Below are positions 8,024 through 16,616 of a DNA stretch of 64,000 nucleotides, one piece after another. Both the position numbers and the translations under genes were made by a program. Each line of letters starts with the position of its first letter. Positions within the stretch are counted from its first letter, which is position 1. Source of the stretch: CAG-411 sp050875145 (GTDB lineage Bacteria; Bacillota; Clostridia; Lachnospirales; Lachnospiraceae); assembly GCA_050875145.1 (NCBI GenBank), contig JBNMLH010000006.1, positions 90,599 through 154,598 of the forward strand, read 5' to 3'. Below the pieces are notes generated by a model. The model searched no databases. It worked only from the letters and a program-made list of their open reading frames with translations, and was not told the origin of the DNA.

Positions 8024-8515
8024 ATGGAAATGAAGAAGAGATGGGTATCACTTTATGTTGAAAATCAGGTTGGTGTACTTGCTAAAATTTCCGGTCTTTT
8101 TTCCGGAAAATCATATAATATGCAGAGTTTAACGGTAGGAGAAACGGAAGATCCTACGGTTTCCAGAATGACAATTGGAATGTTGAGTGATGATGTAACC
8201 TTTGAACAAATTAAAAAACAGTTAAATCGTTGCGTAGAAGTAATTAAAGTAGTAGATTTTACTGTTGCAGAAACAAGAATGCGTGAGATTTTGTTTATTA
8301 AAGTTATTGGGTGTTCCTTGGCTGATAAGGAAGAAATTTTTCGAATTGCGCAGGTATTTAATCTAGATGTGGTAGACTACCGTGGTGGAACGTTATTAGT
8401 TGAGTGCATTAAAAGTGAAGATGACAATAACGAAGTGGTAGCATTATTCAATCGTACATTCCCAAGTCGAATTGAAGTTGTACGCGGTGGAAATGTGGCG
8501 ATTGAAAGAGCGTAA
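8024..8515 (+). CDS. ilvN: Acetolactate synthase, small regulatory subunit
   Basis: Regulatory subunit that activates IlvB and usually gives valine feedback inhibition. 163 residues, starting at ATG 8024 with AGGAGG 7 nt upstream; this site overlaps the ilvB stop. The N-terminal ACT domain (about 5-75) is clear: VSLYVENQVGVLAKISGLF and NMQSLTVG. The C-terminal domain begins near residue 85 with the family's REILFIKV segment. Length is typical. A terminator lies about 95 nt downstream. Confidence 0.97.
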   Translation: MEMKKRWVSLYVENQVGVLAKISGLFSGKSYNMQSLTVGETEDPTVSRMTIGMLSDDVTFEQIKKQLNRCVEVIKVVDFTVAETRMREILFIKVIGCSLADKEEIFRIAQVFNLDVVDYRGGTLLVECIKSEDDNNEVVALFNRTFPSRIEVVRGGNVAIERA

Positions 8516-8608
8516 CTGACATTAAAACTTAAAATTGTAAATGATAATCTGTAGCTTAAAAAGTGAAGATATAGGTAAAAATAGTGGAATGGTTTATTGG
8601 CAGGTAAT

Positions 8609-8636
8609 AAAGCGGATTGCGAATATCCGCTTTTCT
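8609..8636 (+). terminator. Terminator of the ilvBN operon
   Basis: AAAGCGGAT (8609-8617) pairs with ATCCGCTTT (8625-8633) around a 7-nt loop, with TTTT/CTTTT following. A classic intrinsic terminator. Confidence 0.8.
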
Positions 8637-8692
8637 TTTGTTCTGAGAAAAATATGTATGGGAAACAGGTGGCACAGATAGGAGGTTGTGAG

Positions 8693-9292
8693 ATGAACGA
8701 GGATCGACTAAAAAAACAGATGGAATTCTGTCTTGAAATTGATAAAGAAAAGCGAATTGGCAGACAAACCTATCGTTCGGACGGAGTACAGAAAGAAAAT
8801 GATGCAGAACATGCATGGCATATGGCAGTGATGACATTACTGTTAAGTGAATATGCAAATGAAAAGATTGATGTTTTGCGTACGGTTAGTATGTTACTAA
8901 TTCATGACCTAGTAGAAATATATGCAGGTGACACATATGCGTATGATGAAGAAGCAAAAAAGACGCAACGGCAGCGAGAACTGAGTGCAGCGGAAAAATT
9001 ATTTTCTATTTTGCCTAAAGATCAGGGAAAGTTTCTGAGAGGTTTATGGGATGAATTTGAAGAGGGAACTACTGCGGAGGCAAAATTTGCGCATACCATG
9101 GATAATTTTCAGCCGACTATGTTAAATGCGGCAACAGAAGGAAAAGGATGGGTAGAAAAGAAGGCGCAATTATCGAAAATTCTTGAACGAAATAAGCATA
9201 CAGAAGAAGGCTCTCAAACGTTGTGGAATTATTCTTTTCACAATTTTATTATGCCTAATGTGGAAAATGGAAATATAGCGGATGATAGATAA
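8693..9292 (+). CDS. HD-domain phosphohydrolase (YfbR/HDDC2-like 5'-nucleotidase)
   Basis: A 199-residue HD-superfamily metal-dependent phosphohydrolase. The best-known relatives, E. coli YfbR and eukaryotic HDDC2, hydrolyse deoxynucleoside 5'-monophosphates. Metal and catalytic motifs in order: EHAWHMA (about 38-44), IHDLVEIYAGDTY (about 68-80) and HTMDNFQP near 135. The start is ATG 8693 with GGAGG 7 nt upstream; the open frame to 8597 crosses the ilvBN terminator and is not coding. The Nudix gene follows after 55 nt, suggesting nucleotide-pool housekeeping. Substrate not proven. Confidence 0.85.
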   Translation: MNEDRLKKQMEFCLEIDKEKRIGRQTYRSDGVQKENDAEHAWHMAVMTLLLSEYANEKIDVLRTVSMLLIHDLVEIYAGDTYAYDEEAKKTQRQRELSAAEKLFSILPKDQGKFLRGLWDEFEEGTTAEAKFAHTMDNFQPTMLNAATEGKGWVEKKAQLSKILERNKHTEEGSQTLWNYSFHNFIMPNVENGNIADDR

Positions 9293-9347
9293 AAAGAATT
9301 ACTTTTATGATATTTAATGATAAATCAGATGAGAAAGGACAGAGAAG

Positions 9348-9851
9348 ATGGAAATTTGGGATATTTATGATGAAAATAAAAAGAGAACAGGGCGAACAAT
9401 GAAAAGAAATGACTGGAATATGAAAGAAGGAGATTTTCATCTTACTGTTTTGGGGATTATCCAAAGAAAAGACGGAAAATTTTTGATTACCAAGAGAGTG
9501 AAAACAAAAGCCTGGGCACCAGGTTGGTGGGAAGTGTCAGGTGGAGCAGCGATGGCAGGAGAAGAATCGCAAGATGCTATTATAAGAGAAATCAGAGAAG
9601 AAACTGGTTTGGATGTAAGCCGGGCAGAGGGCGGACTTGCCTATACTTATAAAAGAATAAATCCGGAAGAAAAAGATAACTATTTTGTAGATGTGTATCG
9701 CTTTGTTTTAGATTTTGCAGAGTCCGATATAGTATTGCAGGAGGGGGAAACAGATGGGTATCAGCTTGCTACTTTAGATGAAATACAGCAGATAGCGAAA
9801 GATGGAAAATTTTTACATTATGATAGTATTAAAGAAGTATTTCTTGGATAA
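9348..9851 (+). CDS. Nudix hydrolase
   Basis: A 167-residue Nudix protein. The Nudix box GX5EX7REUXEEXGU is complete: GGAAMAGEE...AIIREIREETGL, about residues 64-87. The N-terminal E(I/V)WDIYDENK...GR arrangement resembles the isopentenyl-diphosphate isomerase/YfcD branch, in which substrates are varied diphosphates. The gene follows the HD phosphohydrolase and precedes the L,D-transpeptidase by 17 nt. Exact substrate cannot be told from sequence. Confidence 0.9.
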   Translation: MEIWDIYDENKKRTGRTMKRNDWNMKEGDFHLTVLGIIQRKDGKFLITKRVKTKAWAPGWWEVSGGAAMAGEESQDAIIREIREETGLDVSRAEGGLAYTYKRINPEEKDNYFVDVYRFVLDFAESDIVLQEGETDGYQLATLDEIQQIAKDGKFLHYDSIKEVFLG

Positions 9852-9868
9852 AAGGAAGAGGGAACAAG

Positions 9869-11071
9869 ATGAAAAACAGGAATGGTAAAATCAGATGTGT
9901 TGCTGGTGGTATGGCGTTGATATTAGGATTGCAGATTTTATCTGGTAGTACAACAAAGGTACAGCCGAAAGAGAGCGTTCAGGCTGCTTCTTTGTCAAGT
10001 GAGGAGAGAATAGATGTTGCTACAGGTCCGTCAGTAACCACAGGCGTGGCTGTAGTTACTGACGACAGTATTTTTGCAACTCCATTTCCTGATAAAGAGG
10101 AGGATGTCACTTTTAAAGCGGCGTCTTATACAATTCCATACGGATGGACAAGAAAAATTAGCTGTACAATTCCTAGTACAATGAGAAAATATACATTTGT
10201 TTACACATCTTCTAACACAAAGGTGGCAAAAGTAGATAAAAATGGAATTGTAACGGGAGTTTCCAATGGAAAAGCGAAGATAACTGTGACAGCAAAAGAA
10301 GATTCGAATATTAAGGCAAGTTATATTGCAGTTGTAAAAAGGGAAAAAGAAGGTTGGCATACTACATCTTCAGGAAAAAAATATTATGTTACAGAGGAAA
10401 AAGAAAGGGCGATTGGTTATTTTAAGGCAAATGGAAATTATTATTTTGCAGCAGCCAATTCCTATATTATTACCGACAAGTGGAAGTATGTTGAGATAGA
10501 TAAGAGAAAATACAAATTATATTTTGGAAATGATGGAAAGCAAAAACAGAATGTTTCTGCACTAATTGGCGAACAGGAACAATACAAAATTGAAGTAAAT
10601 ATTTCAAAAAACACAGTAATTGTTTATGCAAAAGATGGGAAAAAAGGTTATACAATCCCGGTTAAAGCGATGGTTTGCTCTTGTGGAATAAAGGGACATG
10701 CGACAATTACAGGTTCTTATTCAAAGCTTCGTAAAGCTGGAAAATGGCATCCGTTGTATTATGGAACTTATGGAAAATATTGTACAAGAATTTCAGGACC
10801 ATATCTATTTCATTCTGTTGTTTATAAAAAATATGGTGATAGCTACTCGTTAAATGCAGATGAATTTTTAAAGTTGGGTGAGCCTGCGTCTCATGGTTGT
10901 ATACGTTTGCAGGTAAAAGATGCAAAATGGATATATAATCGTTCCAATAAATGTAGTGTAACTTTGTATAAAGGAAAAGAACAGTTGCCTTTAAAGAAAC
11001 CAAAAGCAGCAAAGCCGATTACTTTAAAGGGAAATAAGGCGTATGATCCGACTGACGCAGATGTGAAATAA
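9869..11071 (+). CDS. Secreted L,D-transpeptidase with Big_2 domain
   Basis: A 400-residue exported cell-wall enzyme. It has a positive N-terminus, a hydrophobic core and VQAA as possible signal cleavage near residue 41. A bacterial Ig-like (Big_2) domain follows (about 73-155: SSNTKVAKVDKNGIVTGVSNGKAKITV). A C-terminal YkuD catalytic domain (about 235-375) carries the active site PYLFHS...SHGCIRL, with the nucleophilic Cys in HGCIR. Family members form 3-3 peptidoglycan cross-links or attach proteins to the wall. The next gene starts only 10 nt downstream, an odd pairing with a translation factor. Confidence 0.9.
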   Translation: MKNRNGKIRCVAGGMALILGLQILSGSTTKVQPKESVQAASLSSEERIDVATGPSVTTGVAVVTDDSIFATPFPDKEEDVTFKAASYTIPYGWTRKISCTIPSTMRKYTFVYTSSNTKVAKVDKNGIVTGVSNGKAKITVTAKEDSNIKASYIAVVKREKEGWHTTSSGKKYYVTEEKERAIGYFKANGNYYFAAANSYIITDKWKYVEIDKRKYKLYFGNDGKQKQNVSALIGEQEQYKIEVNISKNTVIVYAKDGKKGYTIPVKAMVCSCGIKGHATITGSYSKLRKAGKWHPLYYGTYGKYCTRISGPYLFHSVVYKKYGDSYSLNADEFLKLGEPASHGCIRLQVKDAKWIYNRSNKCSVTLYKGKEQLPLKKPKAAKPITLKGNKAYDPTDADVK

Positions 11072-11081
11072 GGGGAAATAT

Positions 11082-13712
11082 ATGAGACATACAATAATTG
11101 GAATTTTGGCACATGTAGATGCTGGAAAAACCACATTATCAGAAGGAATGCTTTATCAAAGTGGTGTTCTGAAAAAATTAGGTAGAGTGGATCATAAAGA
11201 TGCATTTTTGGACACTTTTTCCTTGGAAAAAGAGCGAGGAATTACTATTTTTTCAAAACAGGCGAGATTTCAGTGGAGGGATTTGGATATTACATTATTA
11301 GACACTCCGGGACATGTGGACTTTTCTACTGAGATGGAGCGTACATTACAAGTGTTAGATTATGCTGTTTTGGTTATAAATGGCTCAGATGGAGTACAAG
11401 GGCATACGGAAACACTTTGGAGATTATTAAAACTGTATAAGATTCCTACTATTTTATTTGTGAATAAAATGGATTTGCAAATAAAGCCGAAGGATGAAAT
11501 CCTAGCAGAGTTACAGAAAAAACTCTCAGATAATTGCATTGATTTTTCCTTAGATGCCAAAGAAAATGAGGGACAATTCTATGAAAGTGTTGCGATGTGC
11601 GAGGAGAAAGCATTGGATTTGTTCATGGAAAATGGAAAAGTTGAGCAGAAGGTAATTGCAGAATTAATACAAAAAAGAAAGGTGTTTCCTTGTTATTTTG
11701 GTGCTGCATTAAAAATGGAAGGAATGGAAGAACTGTTGGATGGAATAGCAGCTTATGTCATACAAAAACAGTATCCACAGGAATTTGCTGCCAAAGTATA
11801 CAAGATTGCCAGAGACGAGCAAAAGAATCGGTTGACCTATATGAAAATTACGGGAGGAACTTTGCAGACCAAGGGGATTATTTCGGGAAACACTACAAAG
11901 ATGCAAGGGGAGCAGTCTGGTAAATGGCAGGAAAAAGTAAATCAGATTCGGGTGTATTCTGGTGAACGTTATACAGCAGTACAGGAAGTACAGGCAGGAA
12001 TGGTTTGTGCTGTGACAGGACTGACAAAGACGTATCCGGGACAAAATTTAGGGACAGAATCCTCCGACGAACTATCGGTATTGGAACCGGTACTGACGTA
12101 TCAAATCATATTTGAACCAGATACGGATCCTGCAGGAGCTTTTCGTGAAATAAAGGTATTAGTCGAAGAAGATCCTCAGTTGCATATTTTATGGAATGAA
12201 GCATTGCAGGAAGTTCACATTCAGCTTATGGGGGAAGTGCAGATAGAGGTTTTGAAGCAATTAATCTATGAGCGTTTTGGATATAAAGTTTCTTTTGGAC
12301 AAGGAACGATTGTTTACAAGGAGACTATTAAAGATGAAGTGGAAGGGGTTGGGCATTTTGAACCTCTTAGGCATTATGCTGAGGTTCATTTGCGATTAGA
12401 GCCGCTTGAAGCAGGAAGCGGTTTACAGTTTGCTTTGGATTGTAGTGAGGATGTATTAGAGAAAAACTGGCAAAGATTAATCTATACGCATTTAGAAGAA
12501 AAAGAGCATGTTGGAGTTTTAACGGGTTCTCCGATTACAGATATGCGGTTGACTGTTGTCGCGGGAAGAGCACATAATAAACATACAGAAGGCGGAGACT
12601 TCAGGCAGGCGACTTATCGTGCCGTACGTCAAGGTTTAAAAATGGCAGAGAGTATTTTGCTGGAACCTTATTACCAATTTACCTTGCAAGTGCCATCTGA
12701 ACAGGTGGGAAGGGCAATGAATGATATACAGCGTATGTGTGGAGAATTTGGATTGCCTGAAACAGTAGGAGAATTTTCTGTTTTGAAAGGAAAAGCACCA
12801 GTGGCAACAATGGCTGGTTATGTAAAGGAAGTGCATGCTTATACCCATGGACAAGGACAGCTTTCTTGTCAGGTATGTGGTTATTTTCCGTGTCACAATC
12901 AGGATGAGGTGATAGAAAAAATTGGGTATGATAGTGAAACAGATGTGGAAAATCCTACCTGTTCTGTTTTTTGTGCGCATGGTGCAGGTTTCCTAGTTCC
13001 CTGGGATCAGGTGCAGGAGTATATGCATGTGGAAAGTTTTTATAAAAAAGTTGGTGAAGAAACGATATCGCAACCGACTCTTAGAACACAAAGTATTTCC
13101 TCTGAGGGGGATGAGGCAGAACTGGAACGTATCATGCTTCGAGAATTTGGAGAACAACGAAAACGCTTTGATGATTATGGGAATGTATATTATAACGAGG
13201 AAGAGAAAAAGACAAAGAAGATTTCTTCGGGAGAAAAAAAGGAGGGAGATCCTAAATATCAAAAAAGAGAAAAAAAGAGTAAAGTACAGAAAGAATATTT
13301 GCTAGTTGACGGATACAATATTATTTTTTCGTGGGATGAATTGAATGAATTATCTAAAATAAGCCTTGATGCAGCTCGTGTTAAACTAATGGATTTGCTT
13401 TGCAATTATCAAGGGTATACAAAGCAGAATGTGATTGTTGTATTTGATGCGTATAAAGTAAAAGGAAATCCGGGAAGTATTGAAAAGTATCACAATATAC
13501 ATGTGGTTTTTACAAAAGAAGCAGAGACTGCGGATATGTACATTGAAAAGGTAACGCATGAAATTGGAAGACAGCATAAAGTGATAGTTGCAACTTCGGA
13601 TGGAATGGAGCAGGTTATTATTATGCAGCAGGGAGCACTGCGTATGTCTGCAACGGATTTGAAAAAACATATGGAATGGATTGCAGAACAAATGAGACAA
13701 TATTTAACATAA
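11082..13712 (+). CDS. TetM/EF-G-like GTPase fused to YacP/Rae1-type NYN nuclease domain
   Basis: An 876-residue protein. Residues 1-640 form an EF-G-like GTPase of the ribosomal-protection (TetM/TetO) type: G1 AHVDAGKTT, G3 DTPGHVDF (about 74), G4 NKMD (about 128), then EF-G domains 2-5. A cysteine cluster (CQVCGYFPC...CSVFCAHG, about 595-640) may bind zinc. After a charged linker (about 690-735), residues about 738-870 match the NYN/YacP domain: LLVDGYNIIF, VVFDAYK, AETADMYIE and VATSDGMEQ supply the acidic active site. B. subtilis YacP (Rae1) cleaves mRNA in the ribosomal A site. The fusion suggests a GTP-dependent ribosome-directed ribonuclease. It may not confer tetracycline resistance. 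Confidence 0.88.
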   Translation: MRHTIIGILAHVDAGKTTLSEGMLYQSGVLKKLGRVDHKDAFLDTFSLEKERGITIFSKQARFQWRDLDITLLDTPGHVDFSTEMERTLQVLDYAVLVINGSDGVQGHTETLWRLLKLYKIPTILFVNKMDLQIKPKDEILAELQKKLSDNCIDFSLDAKENEGQFYESVAMCEEKALDLFMENGKVEQKVIAELIQKRKVFPCYFGAALKMEGMEELLDGIAAYVIQKQYPQEFAAKVYKIARDEQKNRLTYMKITGGTLQTKGIISGNTTKMQGEQSGKWQEKVNQIRVYSGERYTAVQEVQAGMVCAVTGLTKTYPGQNLGTESSDELSVLEPVLTYQIIFEPDTDPAGAFREIKVLVEEDPQLHILWNEALQEVHIQLMGEVQIEVLKQLIYERFGYKVSFGQGTIVYKETIKDEVEGVGHFEPLRHYAEVHLRLEPLEAGSGLQFALDCSEDVLEKNWQRLIYTHLEEKEHVGVLTGSPITDMRLTVVAGRAHNKHTEGGDFRQATYRAVRQGLKMAESILLEPYYQFTLQVPSEQVGRAMNDIQRMCGEFGLPETVGEFSVLKGKAPVATMAGYVKEVHAYTHGQGQLSCQVCGYFPCHNQDEVIEKIGYDSETDVENPTCSVFCAHGAGFLVPWDQVQEYMHVESFYKKVGEETISQPTLRTQSISSEGDEAELERIMLREFGEQRKRFDDYGNVYYNEEEKKTKKISSGEKKEGDPKYQKREKKSKVQKEYLLVDGYNIIFSWDELNELSKISLDAARVKLMDLLCNYQGYTKQNVIVVFDAYKVKGNPGSIEKYHNIHVVFTKEAETADMYIEKVTHEIGRQHKVIVATSDGMEQVIIMQQGALRMSATDLKKHMEWIAEQMRQYLT

Positions 13713-13836
13713 AATTAATACATTTCTTTGAGAAATGTAAATAAATAGTGTGTTTCTTGAAATAGAAATTATGTAAAATAAAGATATATACTATGGAAAG
13801 AAAAGAAGCAGATTGATAGAAAGTGAGGAACACACT

Positions 13837-15774
13837 ATGGGACGAAAGAAAAGAGAAATAGTAAAGACATGTTTGTGTTATTTTTTAATATGTCTGATTT
13901 CCTTTTTGTGCATAGCAGATATGCCAAGTTATAAGGCGAAAGCTAGTGAGGCAGTAAAGTCTGTTCATACATCCTTTTATGAAAAAGAAAACATTGCTAT
14001 ATCTATAAAAAAAGAGATGTTGTATTTTACTAAGCTTCCAGAACGAAATTCTTTTTCGAAGATTAAGGTATCGCTTTATTCCGAGGATGGAAAGAAAACC
14101 AATGAAAAAACGTTGTCTGGTTCAATGCCATACTGTTACAATTTGTCAGGGGTTCAAGATGGAACGTATTATCTTCAATTATATTATATGACAAAGCAAG
14201 ATGATCAAGGAAGAACCTATTATTTAAGTTACTGGTATCAAAAGAGTGGAATTGTACTGGTTAAAGATTCTTCTGGTTGGAGTATTTTAAATGCGACTCC
14301 ATATGAAAAAAATAAAGCGATATTTTCTATAAGAAGCAATAGTAGTGAGGTGTTAGATTACTTTTTGCAACCGGACTATATGGTGGATTCAAAAAACAGT
14401 CAGATTGTTTCTACTGCTAAGTCAATTACAAAGGGAATAACTAATGACTATGATAAGGTGGTTGCGGTACATGATTGGGTAGCAAAAAATATATGTTATG
14501 ATTATGATGGATTGTATGGAAGAACGGATGAAGTGGAATATATTGCATCGGATGTATTAAAAAGTAAAAAGTCAGTCTGTCAGGGATTTGCAGATTTATC
14601 TGCTGCTTTATTACGTGCGGCAAACATTCCTACAAGAGTGGTAGAAGGATATGCGTTGGGTATTGGAAGTACAAGTGAATGGACCAATGATATTTTTGAA
14701 GAGGAAACTGTAAATCATGCATGGAATGAAGCGTATGTGGACGGAAGATGGATTATTTTTGATGCAACATGGGATTCTGGAAATGCATATGAAAATGGAA
14801 GATATAAATTCAGTGATTCTGCAGTAAGTTATCAATATTTTGATCCAACGATAGAGGTATTTTCGAGTACTCATTATATTGTAGATGAAGAGGGAATGGA
14901 ATTTTTAAAACAATTATCAGATGGTGATTTGGATGAAAATATTTCTTTGTATGAAGGAAGCGAAAAGAAAATTTTTGATGGAGTCTCTGATGATATAGCA
15001 GTGAAGTGGGAAATCGCAAACGAAGAGGTTACAGATATTACGGAAGATGGTAATTTGAAAGGAATGGTTCCGGGTAGTAGTGAAGTGAAATTGATTTTTT
15101 CAAAAGGAAATTGTATGAAAACAATTAATTTAAAAGTAAATGTTTTGGAACAGGGATTACCATTGGAAACGATAAATGTACCAACTCCTACACCGCAAGA
15201 AGACAAGGATGATACGGAAGAGATTGCATATACGAATGCACCGGTCGATTCTAAAAAGGAAGAGCTTGATATTGAAGATTTACTAGAACAGATTTCTCCT
15301 AATGTGACTAGAGTGGATTTGTATTGTGGAGGAAATATGGATGTATCCAAACAATTATTATATTATGTCCCGGATAAAATTTCAGGACAATTCAAAGTGA
15401 GTTATAAAATTGAAAATCCTCAAATTGCTACTATAAATTCTGCTGGATGGATTTCAGCTAAAAAGCAGGGAAAGACAAATTTAATTATTACTTATCAGCA
15501 GGATGGATATGAATCCAAAGATAAAGTTTCTATTTCTGTAAAAAATGCAAATGTTTCGATTTCCTGTGCGACTAAGACCATAAAAAAAGGAAAGAGTCTT
15601 TCACTTCAATCAAAATCACAGGGAATAAAAGGAACTGTAAAATGGAAAAGCAGCAATACAAAAGTGGCTACAGTATCTAAAACAGGGAAAGTAAAAGGAA
15701 AGAAGAGAGGAACTGCAAAAATTACAGCAACGATAGGAAAAGTAAAGGGTTGTATACAGTTGAAAATTAAATAA
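13837..15774 (+). CDS. Secreted transglutaminase-like protein with Ig-like repeats
   Basis: A 645-residue exported protein. The start is ATG 13837, with GTGAGGA 6 nt upstream. A signal or anchor segment covers about residues 10-32. The transglutaminase-like cysteine-protease core lies at about 205-320: SVCQGFADLSAALLRAANIPTRVV holds the Cys, ETVNHAWNEAYV the His and WIIFDATWDSG the Asp. Three Ig-like modules follow, the last a clear Big_2 (KGKSLSL...SSNTKVATVSKTGKVKGKKRGTAKIT). It ends in a basic tail rather than an LPXTG motif. Probably a surface peptidase or cross-linker; substrate unknown. Confidence 0.85.
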   Translation: MGRKKREIVKTCLCYFLICLISFLCIADMPSYKAKASEAVKSVHTSFYEKENIAISIKKEMLYFTKLPERNSFSKIKVSLYSEDGKKTNEKTLSGSMPYCYNLSGVQDGTYYLQLYYMTKQDDQGRTYYLSYWYQKSGIVLVKDSSGWSILNATPYEKNKAIFSIRSNSSEVLDYFLQPDYMVDSKNSQIVSTAKSITKGITNDYDKVVAVHDWVAKNICYDYDGLYGRTDEVEYIASDVLKSKKSVCQGFADLSAALLRAANIPTRVVEGYALGIGSTSEWTNDIFEEETVNHAWNEAYVDGRWIIFDATWDSGNAYENGRYKFSDSAVSYQYFDPTIEVFSSTHYIVDEEGMEFLKQLSDGDLDENISLYEGSEKKIFDGVSDDIAVKWEIANEEVTDITEDGNLKGMVPGSSEVKLIFSKGNCMKTINLKVNVLEQGLPLETINVPTPTPQEDKDDTEEIAYTNAPVDSKKEELDIEDLLEQISPNVTRVDLYCGGNMDVSKQLLYYVPDKISGQFKVSYKIENPQIATINSAGWISAKKQGKTNLIITYQQDGYESKDKVSISVKNANVSISCATKTIKKGKSLSLQSKSQGIKGTVKWKSSNTKVATVSKTGKVKGKKRGTAKITATIGKVKGCIQLKIK

Positions 15775-15851
15775 TATGAGAATTATGAAATCTATAATTT
15801 TTGTATTCTCTCAAACTATTACGACAAATTGTTGAGTTGTTTTTGCAAGTG

Positions 15852-15905
15852 AAAATGTCCGTTTCGATAGAATATATTCTATTGAAATGGACATTTTGTT
15901 TATTT
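15852..15905. terminator. Long bidirectional terminator hairpin between convergent genes
   Basis: Positions 15852-15874 pair with 15875-15897 over about 23 bp with two G-U/mismatch positions. It starts AAAATGTCC on the left and ends GGACATTTT on the right, then TTGTTTATTT. It sits between the + strand transglutaminase and the - strand gene ending at 15946, so it can serve both. Confidence 0.8.
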
Positions 15906-15945
15906 ATTATTGCTATGCTTTTTTTGTTCCAATAGATAAAATTGT

Positions 15946-16401
15946 CTATTGTTCTTTTTTTAGAAAACGATCCCATTCTACACAGGAGGAACTGTTAGAA
16001 AGCTGAATTATATAGGTTTGATATTCGCCGTCAATATTGATAGTACATTGTTTGGTTTCAGATATTGTTAAGGAATAGATGAAGTTTCCGGCTATATCTT
16101 CAAAAAATGTTTTATAATTCTCTGATGGGACGGTTTTATCTGCCACTGTTTCTGTCAGATTGTTGTTTGCGTCGTATAATTTATAACCTTCCTCTATGAT
16201 TGCTAAAATAGAGGTATCAGGAAAGGATACAAGCACATTATTGGCTCGCATATCTTGTATATCCCTGTTATGCTCGTTGTCGGCTTTGATAGTTACATTA
16301 TCTAAATCCATTGAAAATGTAGTTCCGTTAAATTGAATAGAGGCAATGGATGCTTCTTTAAAATCGAATTGGTCCAACTTGTTAATACATTTGTATTTCA
16401 T
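15946..16401 (-). CDS. Hypothetical protein on the minus strand
   Basis: A 151-residue protein with no signal peptide or membrane segment and no family I recognise. The start is the ATG at 16401-16399, with AAAGGAG (16417-16411) 9 nt upstream; an in-frame ATG at 16440 lies inside the promoter. Composition is ordinary and it reads as a mixed, mostly beta protein (SIQFNGTTFSMDLDNVTIK, KQCTINIDGEYQTYIIQL). It is the only convincing minus-strand gene in the window. It has its own promoter (16441-16469) and is divergent from the gene at 16617. Confidence 0.75.
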   Translation of the reverse strand: MKYKCINKLDQFDFKEASIASIQFNGTTFSMDLDNVTIKADNEHNRDIQDMRANNVLVSFPDTSILAIIEEGYKLYDANNNLTETVADKTVPSENYKTFFEDIAGNFIYSLTISETKQCTINIDGEYQTYIIQLSNSSSCVEWDRFLKKEQ

Positions 16402-16440
16402 AAAATGCAGCTCCTTTGAATTAAAGTATTTTATTTGCAT

Positions 16441-16469
16441 ATTATAATTCCTGTATATGGTGAAAGCAA
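16441..16469 (-). promoter_or_regulatory. SigA-type promoter for the minus-strand gene
   Basis: Reading the minus strand: TTGCTT (16469-16464), a 17-nt spacer, and a perfect TATAAT (16446-16441). The leader before the ATG at 16401 would be about 32 nt and includes the ribosome site. Confidence 0.75.
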
Positions 16470-16499
16470 GTCGGAAAATGAAAAAACTAAAATTATTTG

Positions 16500-16528
16500 T
16501 TTACTTATCAGCTTGTATCTGATAAAAT
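16500..16528 (+). promoter_or_regulatory. SigA-type promoter with palindromic operator in its spacer
   Basis: TTTACT (16500-16505), a 17-nt spacer and TAAAAT (16523-16528). TTATCAG (16505-16511) and CTGATAA (16519-16525) form a perfect 7-bp inverted repeat that spans the spacer and touches both promoter boxes. This placement is typical of a repressor operator. It drives the gene starting at 16617, with a leader of about 82 nt. Confidence 0.65.
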
Positions 16529-16616
16529 TTGTAGGTGAGTGAATGGATAAAAGAGTGCATGTTGGAAATTTCGTGTGTGCTAATATGCAAATGATAATGT
16601 GAGGAGAGGTAAGGAC

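Noticed and set aside
11082..13712. Acquired tetracycline-resistance gene
   Set aside because: Codon use and neighbours look native, there is no mobile element nearby, and the NYN fusion and Cys cluster are not features of TetM. Resistance cannot be excluded but is not the default reading.
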